Source of the DNA: Prevotellaceae bacterium
GTDB taxonomy: Bacteria; Bacteroidota; Bacteroidia; Bacteroidales; UBA932
Reading direction: 5' to 3'
DNA: 23,254 bases
Assembly (NCBI GenBank): GCA_031257655.1
Contig: JAIROF010000110.1
Span: 1-23,254, forward strand
Below the pieces are notes generated by a model that worked only from the letters and a program-made list of their open reading frames with translations, searched no databases and was not told the DNA's origin. The first letter of the stretch is position 1; every line of letters begins with the position of its first letter. The position numbers and the translations under genes are program-made. Shown here one piece after another: positions 1 through 6,595 of this stretch.

Positions 1-111
1 AACCTCGAACTGATGCTAAATACCCAACTCCTGCTCGGCAAATCCGATACCGAATACGCCGCAAACGGCAATGTGTATGCCGCATTTGCACGGCTGAAAT
101 GGAGTTTTTGA
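1..111 (+). CDS. C-terminal fragment of a probable outer-membrane beta-barrel protein
   Basis: Only the last 36 codons and the TGA stop are in the window, reading in frame 1 from the first base. The peptide ends YAAFARLKWSF. Alternating hydrophobic residues with a terminal phenylalanine are what the last strand of an outer-membrane beta-barrel normally shows, because the assembly machinery recognises that C-terminal signal. This is inference from the tail alone, and the family (TonB-dependent receptor, porin or other barrel) cannot be told. No start is visible because the gene begins before the window. The following 390 bases contain no gene, so it probably ends its transcription unit. Confidence 0.45.
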   Translation, partial: NLELMLNTQLLLGKSDTEYAANGNVYAAFARLKWSF

Positions 112-173
112 TTTGCACAGATTCTGCTTTTTCGGCTAATTCTTTTTTTTGAGGCGCTATGAAAAGATTGTAT

Positions 174-222
174 AGCCAATCCCACTTCTCCCGCATGGCA
201 GTGGTATGGTGGGAGATTGGCT
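174..222. repeat. Dispersed hairpin repeat, copy A
   Basis: AGCCAATCCCAC at 174-185 faces GGTGGGAGATTGGCT at 208-222; the arms are complementary apart from a short indel. The loop begins CTTCTCCCG and contains ATGGC and GTG. The same arms and loop words recur at 15361-15430, so this is a dispersed element and not a local terminator. Confidence 0.6.
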
Positions 223-418
223 CCGCTTCGCTCCGCTTCCTCGGCTGCGCTACCAATGGCGGAGCGGTACTTCTCGTCATTTTTTTTTCGCTTCTCCTCA
301 GAAATATCAGCTCGGAGTGACCGCATCGTCCGGACTACTCCCGAATCTTTGCTTGTGAACCTGTGGGCTATCCCTGAAATCTTTTCGTTCGTTTTTCACC
401 GGTATCCACTTTTTCTTG

Positions 419-426
419 TAGATTTG
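419..426 (+). promoter_or_regulatory. Possible -7 box upstream of the ECF sigma operon
   Basis: TAGATTTG fits the Bacteroidota -7 form TAnnTTTG and lies 76 bases before the sigma gene ATG. No clear TTG/TTTG -33 element is found at the right distance (a T-rich run is there instead), so support is partial. An autoregulated ECF promoter would have a different consensus. Confidence 0.3.
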
Positions 427-502
427 TGTAACAAATTTCGCGCTGCTTCGTCTTCTTACCGAAAGGCGTTAATCAACAAAAAAACAGCTTGCATATCACT
501 CA

Positions 503-1018
503 ATGGATAAAACAGGTTTTGATCAGCTGGTAGCGCAGCTGCGGCCAAAGATGTACCGCTTTGCGCTTGCCTTTGTCAAGCGGCATGACGAGGCCGAAGA
601 TGTAGCCCAGGATGTGAGCCTGAATCTTTGGAGGAGGCGGGCAAGCCTGAGCTCGCTGCGGAGCGTGGAGGCCTACGCCATGAGCGCCGTAAAGAACCGC
701 TGCTTAGACTACCTTCGCTCCATGCCGGGCAAAACCGACGAGCTGACAGCCTCCCTGCACCCCGCGCACGAGCAAACGCCCCTTGCCGCCGTAGAGCAGG
801 CCGACATGGTAGCCCAGGTCGGAAAGCTCGTAGAAGGCCTGCCCGTGCAGCAGCAGATGGCGATTCGCCTGCGCGACGTTGAGGGCTACGAGCTGAGCGA
901 AATAGCGGAGATCCTCAGCATGAATGAGGGGGCGGTGCGCGCCAACCTGTCGCGTGCGCGCCAAAAAATACGCGACCAACTTTTTAAACAGCAGCAGCTA
1001 TGGATGAACAGAAAGTAA
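503..1018 (+). CDS. ECF-family RNA polymerase sigma factor
   Basis: This is a 171-residue sigma-70 family protein of the extracytoplasmic-function type, which directs RNA polymerase to a small regulon. Region 2 is visible at about residues 10-75 (AFVKRHDEAEDVAQDVSLNL, then a run ending RCLDYLR). Region 4 lies at about 107-160, with a helix-turn-helix around YELSEIAEILSMNEGAVRAN and SRARQKIRDQL. Its length is normal for ECF sigma factors. The stop overlaps the start of the next gene by 19 bases, a translationally coupled arrangement usual for a sigma factor and its anti-sigma partner. The companion is a membrane protein and an envelope protein follows, so an envelope-stress role is likely. That role is inferred from context; the family assignment is firm. 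Confidence 0.93.
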   Translation: MDKTGFDQLVAQLRPKMYRFALAFVKRHDEAEDVAQDVSLNLWRRRASLSSLRSVEAYAMSAVKNRCLDYLRSMPGKTDELTASLHPAHEQTPLAAVEQADMVAQVGKLVEGLPVQQQMAIRLRDVEGYELSEIAEILSMNEGAVRANLSRARQKIRDQLFKQQQLWMNRK

Positions 1019-1536
1019 AAGCATTGCTCGATCGCTATTTTGACGGGGCAACATCGCTCGCCGAGGAGCAGGCCTTGCGGCGCTTCTTTGCCGGCGGCCA
1101 CGTGCCGGCAGCGCTAAAACCCTACAGCCCTTTGTTTGCCTTCTACGCCGGCGAAAAGGCCGTTACCTGTCCCGCGCCGGCTGGAGCGGGACGCGCCCTA
1201 AGGCTGAGGTGGTGGATGGCGGCGGCGGCCATCGCGGCAGCCATCGCCATCCCCCTGACCATCGGGCTGCTTGCCCCGACGCAGGACGCCTACACCCACT
1301 ACCTGAACGGCAAGCGGGTGTACGACAGGGAGGTCGCCATGCAGCTCGCCGACCACCAGCTCCAAATCCTGGCCGCCTCCATGCAGCGCGCAAAGGCCGG
1401 CGTGGAGACCTTCGAAAAGCTGCACGACGCAAGCCAACACTTGGAGCAGCTGGACAAAATCCGCCTGATGCTCCGGCAGGTGGACGACATGATTTCCGTC
1501 GCCACCACCACAACAACCGATAAAATTACCCACTAA
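1000..1536 (+). CDS. Putative single-TM anti-sigma factor
   Basis: This 178-residue protein begins MDEQKVKALLDRYFDGATSL, followed by AEEQALRRFF. That YFxGxTSxxEExxLRxFF-like N-terminus is familiar from small Bacteroidota proteins encoded directly after ECF sigma factors. One transmembrane segment is clear at residues 71-92 (WWMAAAAIAAAIAIPLTIGL). A soluble region of about 85 residues with helical, glutamine-rich character follows. The layout suggests a cytoplasmic N-terminus that could hold the sigma factor and a periplasmic sensor part. No zinc-binding HxxxCxxC motif of ZAS anti-sigma factors is present. The overlap with the sigma gene and the TM segment support the role. No test of sigma binding is possible from sequence. 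Confidence 0.7.
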   Translation: MDEQKVKALLDRYFDGATSLAEEQALRRFFAGGHVPAALKPYSPLFAFYAGEKAVTCPAPAGAGRALRLRWWMAAAAIAAAIAIPLTIGLLAPTQDAYTHYLNGKRVYDREVAMQLADHQLQILAASMQRAKAGVETFEKLHDASQHLEQLDKIRLMLRQVDDMISVATTTTTDKITH

Positions 1537-1551
1537 ATCAAAAATCTAAAA

Positions 1552-2097
1552 ATGAAAAAGGCACGCAACCTACTCATGCTCGCCGCGCTGATGAGCCTGA
1601 CAGCGGCAAGCGCTTACGGACAAAAACCTGTCTACGAAGACCCTGTACCCCAAATTCTGGATGCATACGAAGAAAAGGAAGGCGTGGAGGCCATTACCAT
1701 TTCCCCCACCGCCATACTTGCCCTGATAAAAAACGGCAAAGCGCAGGACAAGAAAACAAAAGAGCTGCTATCCAAGATTACGGAGCTGCGCATCCTCATC
1801 GTGGGCAGCGACAACCTGATGGAGCAGCTGAAGGCTGAGCTGAATCCCGCCCTCCAAAAGGGGTACACGCAAATCATGAAGGCAAAAGTTACGGGAAACC
1901 ACATGCTGCTTTACGCCCAAAACATCCCCGAAAATGCCGAAAGTAGCCGCCGGAACGCCCTGCTCGCCATCATCTCCGAGCCGCAATCCGCCTCCGTAAT
2001 GTACCTCTCCGGCGACGTTGACGCAAGCCTGACGGAGGCGGTAATGAGCGGTAAAATCAGCGTATCGGGAAAAGATGATAAAAACAAAAAAAAATAA
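1552..2097 (+). CDS. DUF4252 exported protein
   Basis: The 181-residue product has a signal peptide of about 23 residues (MKKARNLLMLAALMSLTAAS, then AYGQ), so it is exported, probably to the periplasm. The mature part fits the DUF4252 family, which is largely confined to Bacteroidota and often encoded beside ECF sigma operons. Features seen are an early VEAITISP segment, a central ELRILIVGS strand, a lysine-rich helical middle and a final MYLSGDVDASLTEAVM. The C-terminus is a charged, probably disordered tail (GKDDKNKKK). It begins 15 bases after the putative anti-sigma gene, so it belongs to the same operon. The biochemical function of DUF4252 is unknown, and an envelope role is inferred from context. 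Confidence 0.75.
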   Translation: MKKARNLLMLAALMSLTAASAYGQKPVYEDPVPQILDAYEEKEGVEAITISPTAILALIKNGKAQDKKTKELLSKITELRILIVGSDNLMEQLKAELNPALQKGYTQIMKAKVTGNHMLLYAQNIPENAESSRRNALLAIISEPQSASVMYLSGDVDASLTEAVMSGKISVSGKDDKNKKK

Positions 2098-2127
2098 CCC
2101 GCTAAATATCCGAACATAAATCTGAAA

Positions 2128-2919
2128 ATGAATCTGAAAATGAAAATGAAAATGAAAAAAGCCATCGCCACCTTTTACCTTACCTGTCTTGCAGGCGGCA
2201 TAGCCGTTGCGCAGACGTCCGTCAGAATAGGCGACATGGAAATTACCTTCAGGAAAAACGATACGACAGTGGTGTATGCGCACAGCAGGCCGGTAAACCC
2301 GCCGGAGCGCAGCGCTACGCACAAAAAAAGCGTCTACAACGCCAGCGAAAGCGGTATATTCATCGGCTTTGGGTTTGCCATCCCCAACAGCGGCAGCGCA
2401 TGCTACGCCGTTACGGGCGGCTCCTCCTACAACTTTGACGTCGGATTTCGCTGGTACACGCACTTCAACCGCAGGCTTGCCGTAGGAGGAACGCTTCAGT
2501 ACTCGTTCTACAGGTACCGGTTGCGCGATGCTTTGAGCGATTCGCTCTTCAAGTCCGCCGTTCTCGGCTCCTTTGTGCCCTCCTATGAGGTCAGGAAGCA
2601 GGAGTTTCGCAGCAACAACCTTGCCCTGGGCGTATTTACCCGATTCTACCTTATTCCACGAAAGCACTACGTAGACCTGGGCGTTCAGGGCGACTGGGCG
2701 GCCGGCAGGTACTACAAGCTCCTCTACCCGCACGACGGCAAGCAAAAATTCCACGCAGACAACACCTTCAGCGCCTTCACAGCGTCTGCCATAGCGCAGA
2801 TAGGGTGGAGAGGCAAGGCCATTTTTGCCTACTACCGCCTGACGGATGTTTTCGACCACAGCGCACTCGCCAGAGACCTCCCGCCGCTCTCCATCGGCTT
2901 TCGGCTGGAGCTGGATTGA
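2128..2919 (+). CDS. Probable outer-membrane beta-barrel protein
   Basis: The product is up to 263 residues long. Four in-frame ATGs (2128, 2140, 2146, 2152) sit in an AAAATG-rich tract. The last gives the cleanest signal peptide, MKKAIATFYLTCLAGGIAVA, and is the most likely start. After about 60 polar residues the protein shows alternating amphipathic strands typical of an 8- to 10-stranded barrel (FIGFGFAIPNSG, YNFDVGFRWYTHF, RLAVGGTLQYSFYRYR, ALGVFTRFYLIP, HYVDLGVQGDWAAGRYY, AIFAYYRLTDVF). It ends LSIGFRLELD. It lies 30 bases after the DUF4252 gene and is the last gene of the sigma operon, so it may be a regulon member or structural partner. Assignment rests on strand pattern and signal peptide; no specific family is recognised. 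Confidence 0.65.
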   Translation: MNLKMKMKMKKAIATFYLTCLAGGIAVAQTSVRIGDMEITFRKNDTTVVYAHSRPVNPPERSATHKKSVYNASESGIFIGFGFAIPNSGSACYAVTGGSSYNFDVGFRWYTHFNRRLAVGGTLQYSFYRYRLRDALSDSLFKSAVLGSFVPSYEVRKQEFRSNNLALGVFTRFYLIPRKHYVDLGVQGDWAAGRYYKLLYPHDGKQKFHADNTFSAFTASAIAQIGWRGKAIFAYYRLTDVFDHSALARDLPPLSIGFRLELD

Positions 2920-2952
2920 GGCAAACGCGACAGGGCAAGGCGCCGGCCTCAA
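2916..2952 (+). terminator. Possible terminator of the sigma operon
   Basis: TTGAGGC at 2916-2922 (overlapping the stop codon) pairs with GCCTCAA at 2946-2952, followed by AAATT. The loop is long (23 bases) and there is no true T-run, so this is a weak candidate. Confidence 0.25.
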
Positions 2953-3020
2953 AAATTGGGGCGCACCAATGTTGACATTTATTAAAAATTTGTTGTCCAT
3001 TATTCTTGCTTAATGGGCGA

Positions 3021-3054
3021 CTAATTCCTAATTCCTAATTCCTAATTCCTAATT
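3021..3054. repeat. Heptanucleotide array (CTAATTC), 4.9 units
   Basis: Four perfect copies of the 7-bp unit CTAATTC plus a partial copy end eight bases before the NUDIX start codon. The reverse complement of the unit, GAATTAG, forms the array at 5694-5733 just after recJ. Confidence 0.95.
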
Positions 3055-3061
3055 AAAAAAG

Positions 3062-3586
3062 ATGTTTTCCGAGGTTGAAATTTTTCCGCTGGTAGATGCC
3101 GAAGGCAATGTAACGGGGAAGGCCACCCGCGCCGAGTGCCACAGCGGCAGCAAGCTGCTGCATCCGGTGGTGCACCTCCACTGCTTTGATGCGCAGGGGC
3201 GTTTGTACCTGCAAAAGCGAGCCGCGCACAAGGATACGTATCCGGGGCTGTGGGACACCTCGGTAGGAGGCCACGTGAGCTACGGCGAAGAGGTTGGCGC
3301 CGCGCTGATGCGGGAGGCGGGCGAAGAGCTCGGCCTGCGCGATGTCCACCCGCTTTTCCTGTTCCGCTACGCTTACGAATCGGAGGTTGAGCGCGAGCTG
3401 GTGTACGTTTACGGCGCTACCCTGTCGCAGCCCCCGCGTCCGGATGGCGTGGAGGTGAGCGATGGCCGATTCTGGAGCGTGCAAGAGGCGCTGGCCGCGC
3501 TCGGAAAAGGAATCCTTACGCCAAGCTTCGAGGGGGAAATTCACCGTATGCTGCACGCCATGAAAAAGTTTAATTTTAACGGTTAG
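3062..3586 (+). CDS. NUDIX hydrolase
   Basis: This is a 174-residue NUDIX-fold enzyme that would hydrolyse a nucleoside-diphosphate-linked substrate using divalent metal. The NUDIX box is complete at residues 70-92: Gly70, Glu76, then REAGEELGL from Arg84. The preceding LYLQKRAAHKDTYPGLWDTS matches the strand and loop of the YfcD/IPP-isomerase-like branch (QKRxxxKDxxPGxWD). That suggests relation to YfcD-type NUDIX proteins but does not prove an isoprenoid substrate. The ATG at 3062 follows directly after a heptamer array, with no Shine-Dalgarno sequence. It is followed by the small fragment and recJ on the same strand, but recJ has its own promoter. The family is certain and the substrate unknown. 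Confidence 0.9.
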   Translation: MFSEVEIFPLVDAEGNVTGKATRAECHSGSKLLHPVVHLHCFDAQGRLYLQKRAAHKDTYPGLWDTSVGGHVSYGEEVGAALMREAGEELGLRDVHPLFLFRYAYESEVERELVYVYGATLSQPPRPDGVEVSDGRFWSVQEALAALGKGILTPSFEGEIHRMLHAMKKFNFNG

Positions 3587-3591
3587 AGGCT

Positions 3592-3777
3592 ATGCCCTCT
3601 TTTGGCATCCCAAGCCTGCTGCTCACAGGTGCCGTAGCTTTGCTCCAAACCCAAACCCAAACCCAAACCCAAACCCAAACCCAAGCCCAAGCCCAAGCAA
3701 TTCAACCCAAGCAAGAAGCCACCGTCCGGATAATGACCTACAGCGTAAGTAGGGGCGGGGTTTGCCCGCCCAATTAG
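3592..3777 (+). pseudogene. Low-complexity small ORF, possible gene remnant
   Basis: A 61-codon frame starts MPSFGIPSLLLTGAVALLQ, which resembles a short signal peptide. It continues through a Q-T/Q-A repeat made by the hexamer array and ends ATVRIMTYSVSRGG. The words VRIMTY-V--G resemble the first strand of endonuclease/exonuclease/phosphatase (EEP) proteins (VRIMTYNVxxG), but the frame stops six codons later inside a GC-rich hairpin (GGGCGGG near 3752 with GCCCGCC near 3763). It is either a chance open frame or the 5' stump of an exported EEP-family gene. The resemblance is short, so this is a guess. Confidence 0.25.
3645..3698. repeat. Hexanucleotide array CCAAAC x6, CCAAGC x3
   Basis: Nine uninterrupted 6-bp units span 3645-3698; the last three carry an A-to-G change. 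Because the period is a multiple of three, it reads as QTQT...QAQA in the small ORF and would not change frame if its copy number varied. Confidence 0.95.
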
Positions 3778-3895
3778 GAATTGGCGCAAGCGTAAAAAAT
3801 TAAAAATTCAACGCCCAAAATTTCGGCAACCGCCAATGCCAAAGCAGCAAACTTGGGCAAGCCGAAATGCGTAGCATTTCTTTTGCGCTTTGGGG

Positions 3896-3927
3896 TTGCA
3901 ATTATTGCGCCTTTTTTGCTACCTTTG
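3896..3927 (+). promoter_or_regulatory. recJ promoter, Bacteroidota type
   Basis: TTG at 3896-3898 and TACCTTTG at 3920-3927 are separated by 21 bases, matching TTG-N17-23-TAnnTTTG. Transcription would start near 3934, downstream of an upstream in-frame ATG at 3890, which helps fix the recJ start at 3968. Confidence 0.65.
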
Positions 3928-3967
3928 CAGCCCTTATAGTGAAATAGAGAGCACAAAAAACTCAGGA

Positions 3968-5695
3968 ATGGATAAACGTTGGATACGAAAAGCGAATGGC
4001 GCTTCGCGCGTGGTGGAGGAGCTGTCGCTGGCGCTCTCCGTTGAGCGCTCGCTGGCAAACCTGCTTGTTCAGCGCGGCGTTTCTACCTACGCTACCGCCA
4101 AGGCCTTTTTTCGGCCTCAGCTGGACGACCTGCACGACCCGTTTTTGATGAAGGATATGGATAGCGCCGTCCTGCGCTTAGAAAAGGCGGTTGACAGCGG
4201 CGAAAAAATTCTGGTCTACGGCGACTACGACGTTGACGGTACCACCGCCGTTGCGGTCGTCTACTCCTTCCTTAAGGCACAGGGCGTTTCCGCCTCCTAC
4301 TTTATCCCCGAGCGATACCTCGACGGCTACGGCGTTGCCTTTCGCGGAATAGACCATGCGGTGAGCGTGGGCGCAACCCTCGTCATTGCGCTCGACTGCG
4401 GAATAAAGGCGGTCGATAAGGTGACCTACGCCAAAAGCAAGGGCGTGGACTTCATCATTTGCGACCACCACCTTCCCGGCGCAGACATCCCCAACGCCGT
4501 GGCGGTATTAGACCCGCAGCGCCCCGATTGCCGCTACCCCTACAAGGAGCTGTCGGGATGCGGAGTGGGGTACAAGCTCCTCCAGGCCTACTGCCGGCGG
4601 CGCGGAATCCCCGACGACACGCTCTCGCCCCTGCTCGACCTCGTTGCCGTGAGCATAGCCTCCGACATCGTGCCCATTACCGGCGAAAATCGCGTCATGA
4701 CCTACTACGGCCTCCGCCGCCTCAACACCAACCCCCGCAAAGGGTTGCAGGCCATCATGCGGCGCTCGGGCCTGAACGAGCATCCGGTGGGCGTTGACGA
4801 CATCGTGTTCCGTGTTGGCCCACGCCTCAACGCCGCAGGACGCATGGAATCCGGAAAAACGGCGGTTGACCTCCTCACCGCAGAAACCGACCAGGTGGCC
4901 GACGAAATGAGCGACATCATCAACGACCAAAACAACGACCGCAAAAACGTTGACCGAAGCATTACCCTCGAATCCATCAACATCATAAACCAAAACCCGC
5001 AGCTGCAGGCAAAAAAAACCATCGTCCTCTACAACCCCGAATGGCTGAAGGGCGTGGTGGGGATTGTGGCCTCGCGCCTCGTGGAAACCTTCTACCGCCC
5101 GGCCATAGTGCTCACGGAAAGCAACGGAATGGCAACCGGTTCTGCGCGCAGCATCCCGGGCTTCGACCTCTACCAGGCCATAGAGCTCTGCGCCGACCTC
5201 CTGGCCAACTACGGAGGCCACATGTACGCAGCGGGACTTACCATGAAGGCCGAAAACGTTGAACCCTTCATTAACCGCTTTGAAGAGGTGGCCAACCGAA
5301 TGATTTCGCCCGATATGCTCATTCCCCAGGTGGAAATCGACGCGGAAATAGGCTTTGCCGAAATAACCCCCAAGTTTTACCGTATCCTCAAGCAGTTTCA
5401 GCCATTTGGCCCGGGAAACATGGCGCCCGTATTCCTTACGCGACGCGCTTACGGATACGGAAACATGCGCCTTGTGGGCGTCGATAGCGAGCACATAAAG
5501 CTCGACCTCATTCAGGAGGATACCCCCTATAGACCCCTCCCCGCCATCGCATTTGGACAAGCGCGATTCTTCGACTACATCCAAAGCGGTAAGCCTATTG
5601 ACGTCTGCTACTCCATTAACGAAAATAGCTACCGAGGAAACGTTACCCTACAGCTGCGCATTAAGGACATCAAAAAAAGCGAAGAAGCAACTTGA
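3968..5695 (+). CDS. recJ: Single-stranded-DNA-specific 5'-3' exonuclease RecJ
   Basis: RecJ degrades single-stranded DNA 5' to 3' in recombinational and mismatch repair. The 575-residue protein has the DHH-family metal-binding motifs in order: DYDVDG at 86-91, DCG at 143-145, DHH at 166-168 and DLVAVSIASD at 224-233. The RecJ-type GPRLNAAGRM follows at 284-293 and the DHHA1 motif GGH at 416-418. The C-terminal third is the OB-like nucleic-acid-binding region. Length is normal (about 560-580). The frame is open back to 3890, but the ATG at 3968 is chosen because MDKRWIRK is the usual RecJ N-terminus and the promoter -7 box lies between the two ATGs. Its stop codon lies in the first bases of a heptamer array. 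Confidence 0.97.
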   Translation: MDKRWIRKANGASRVVEELSLALSVERSLANLLVQRGVSTYATAKAFFRPQLDDLHDPFLMKDMDSAVLRLEKAVDSGEKILVYGDYDVDGTTAVAVVYSFLKAQGVSASYFIPERYLDGYGVAFRGIDHAVSVGATLVIALDCGIKAVDKVTYAKSKGVDFIICDHHLPGADIPNAVAVLDPQRPDCRYPYKELSGCGVGYKLLQAYCRRRGIPDDTLSPLLDLVAVSIASDIVPITGENRVMTYYGLRRLNTNPRKGLQAIMRRSGLNEHPVGVDDIVFRVGPRLNAAGRMESGKTAVDLLTAETDQVADEMSDIINDQNNDRKNVDRSITLESINIINQNPQLQAKKTIVLYNPEWLKGVVGIVASRLVETFYRPAIVLTESNGMATGSARSIPGFDLYQAIELCADLLANYGGHMYAAGLTMKAENVEPFINRFEEVANRMISPDMLIPQVEIDAEIGFAEITPKFYRILKQFQPFGPGNMAPVFLTRRAYGYGNMRLVGVDSEHIKLDLIQEDTPYRPLPAIAFGQARFFDYIQSGKPIDVCYSINENSYRGNVTLQLRIKDIKKSEEAT

Positions 5696-5733
5696 ATTAG
5701 GAATTAAGAATTAGGAATTAGGAATTAGGAATT
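5694..5733. repeat. Heptanucleotide array (GAATTAG), 5.7 units
   Basis: The first unit overlaps the recJ stop codon. Five units (the second is GAATTAA) are followed by GAATTG. This is the same heptamer as at 3021-3054 in the opposite orientation. Confidence 0.95.
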
Positions 5734-5760
5734 GCGCAAAGCGCGGGTGATAACTTCTGC

Positions 5761-5998
5761 ATTTTGCATCCTGCATTCTACATTTTACATTCTACATTCT
5801 ACATTCTGCATTCTGCATTCTACATTCTGCATTCTGCATTCTACATTCTGCATTCTGCATTCTGCATTCTACATTCTGCATTCTGCATTCTACATTCTAC
5901 ATTCTGCATTCTGCATTCTGCATTCTACATTCTGCATTCTGCATTCTACATTCTGCATTCTGCATTCTGCATTCTACATTCTACATTCTGCATTTTGC
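5761..5998. repeat. 34-unit heptanucleotide array (ATTCTRC)
   Basis: Thirty-four consecutive 7-bp units, almost all ATTCTGC or ATTCTAC, run without an indel. Three near the ends have ATTTT and one is ATCCTGC. The array is stop-free and reads as a seven-residue peptide repeat (FYILHSA-like), which produces spurious open frames. It ends 11 bases before the -33 element of the tRNA-Cys promoter. Confidence 0.98.
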
Positions 5999-6009
5999 AT
6001 TCAATATTA

Positions 6010-6039
6010 TTGCAGGATTAAAAAAAATGCTTACCTTTG
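6010..6039 (+). promoter_or_regulatory. tRNA-Cys promoter, Bacteroidota type
   Basis: TTG at 6010-6012, a 19-base spacer, and TACCTTTG at 6032-6039 match the Bacteroidota housekeeping consensus at ideal spacing, 10 bases before the mature tRNA. Confidence 0.75.
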
Positions 6040-6049
6040 TGCCGCATTT

Positions 6050-6120
6050 GGTACCATAGCCGAGTGGTTAGGCACCGGTCTGCAAAACCGGTTACAGCGG
6101 TTCGAATCCGCTTGGTACCT
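6050..6120 (+). tRNA. tRNA-Cys (GCA)
   Basis: The cloverleaf is complete: acceptor GGTACCA with TGGTACC, anticodon arm CCGGT-CTGCAAA-ACCGG giving anticodon GCA, and T-loop TTCGAAT. The 3' CCA is not encoded. It stands alone, between a heptamer array and a gene-free stretch. Confidence 0.97.
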
Positions 6121-6343
6121 CACCTACATCTACATTTCACCTGAGCGCAGCGAAGGTCGCTTTAAGCTCATCATCAAATTTTTGCGTAGCATCTCTGCGC
6201 GCTACAGACAGCCAAAATCCGCTATCCCCAACCCCTTTTTACCCCGCCCTGATTTCTAAGATGGAGGCTAACTTTTTTTGTCGAGCTCCCGCATTGAAGC
6301 ATCTTTCTGCTTATCGGCTATTTTTATCGGCTATCTTTAGCGT

Positions 6344-6430
6344 AGGGAACCGCTAAAAATCCAAAAAAACAAGGCCTGCGGCTGAGGCAAAAGCGGAGCT
6401 TGCTGAAGTAGATGAGCCCTTCGCCGAGGA
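6344..6430 (+). repeat. Dispersed ~110-bp element, copy 1 (diverged)
   Basis: AAACAAGGCCTGCGGCTGAG and AGCGGAGCTTGCTGAAGTAG match the reverse complement of the copies at 13886-13994 and 15503-15612, so this copy lies in the opposite orientation. It is shorter and has several substitutions and indels, including loss of the open frame seen in the other two. Confidence 0.8.
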
Positions 6431-6514
6431 GCGTAGCGCCGAGCGTGGGGTTTCTATAGGCGCCTTTATAGCAATATTTAACAGGGCTGGGGCACCAATT
6501 ACACGCCATCTCCT

Positions 6515-6522
6515 TACCTTTG
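6515..6522 (+). promoter_or_regulatory. Candidate -7 box for the acyl-CoA synthetase gene
   Basis: TACCTTTG matches TAnnTTTG, 73 bases before the start codon. No TTG lies 17-23 bases upstream, so only half of the promoter is recognisable. Confidence 0.4.
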
Positions 6523-6595
6523 TGCCGCCAAATTGCTACCTGCTTTGGCATTTGTAAGCGTCTGAGGTAATCGTAAAACAATAAAATCATCGTTC

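Larger units (their letters stand above)
112..502. other. Intergenic stretch with a dispersed hairpin and a possible promoter
   Basis: No convincing gene is seen here. An open frame from 217 to 510 has a composition unlike the neighbouring proteins and overlaps the sigma gene start, so it is not called. The stretch contains a dispersed hairpin at 174-222 and a Bacteroidota-type -7 box about 75 bases before the sigma factor gene. Confidence 0.6.
6121..6595. other. Gene-free stretch between tRNA-Cys and the acyl-CoA synthetase gene
   Basis: No gene is supported. It contains a short direct repeat (TATCGGCTAT twice near 6312-6334), an inverted, diverged copy of the dispersed 110-bp element at 6344-6430, and a -7 box at 6515-6522. 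Confidence 0.6.

Noticed and set aside
1768..3000. 410-codon minus-strand frame opposite the DUF4252 and barrel genes
   Set aside because: No recognisable domain; it is antisense to two genes with signal peptides and sensible operon spacing.
5732..6259. Plus-strand open frame with FYILHSA-like heptad peptide repeats
   Set aside because: The repeats come from a 7-bp tandem array, and the frame runs through tRNA-Cys, so it is not a protein gene.
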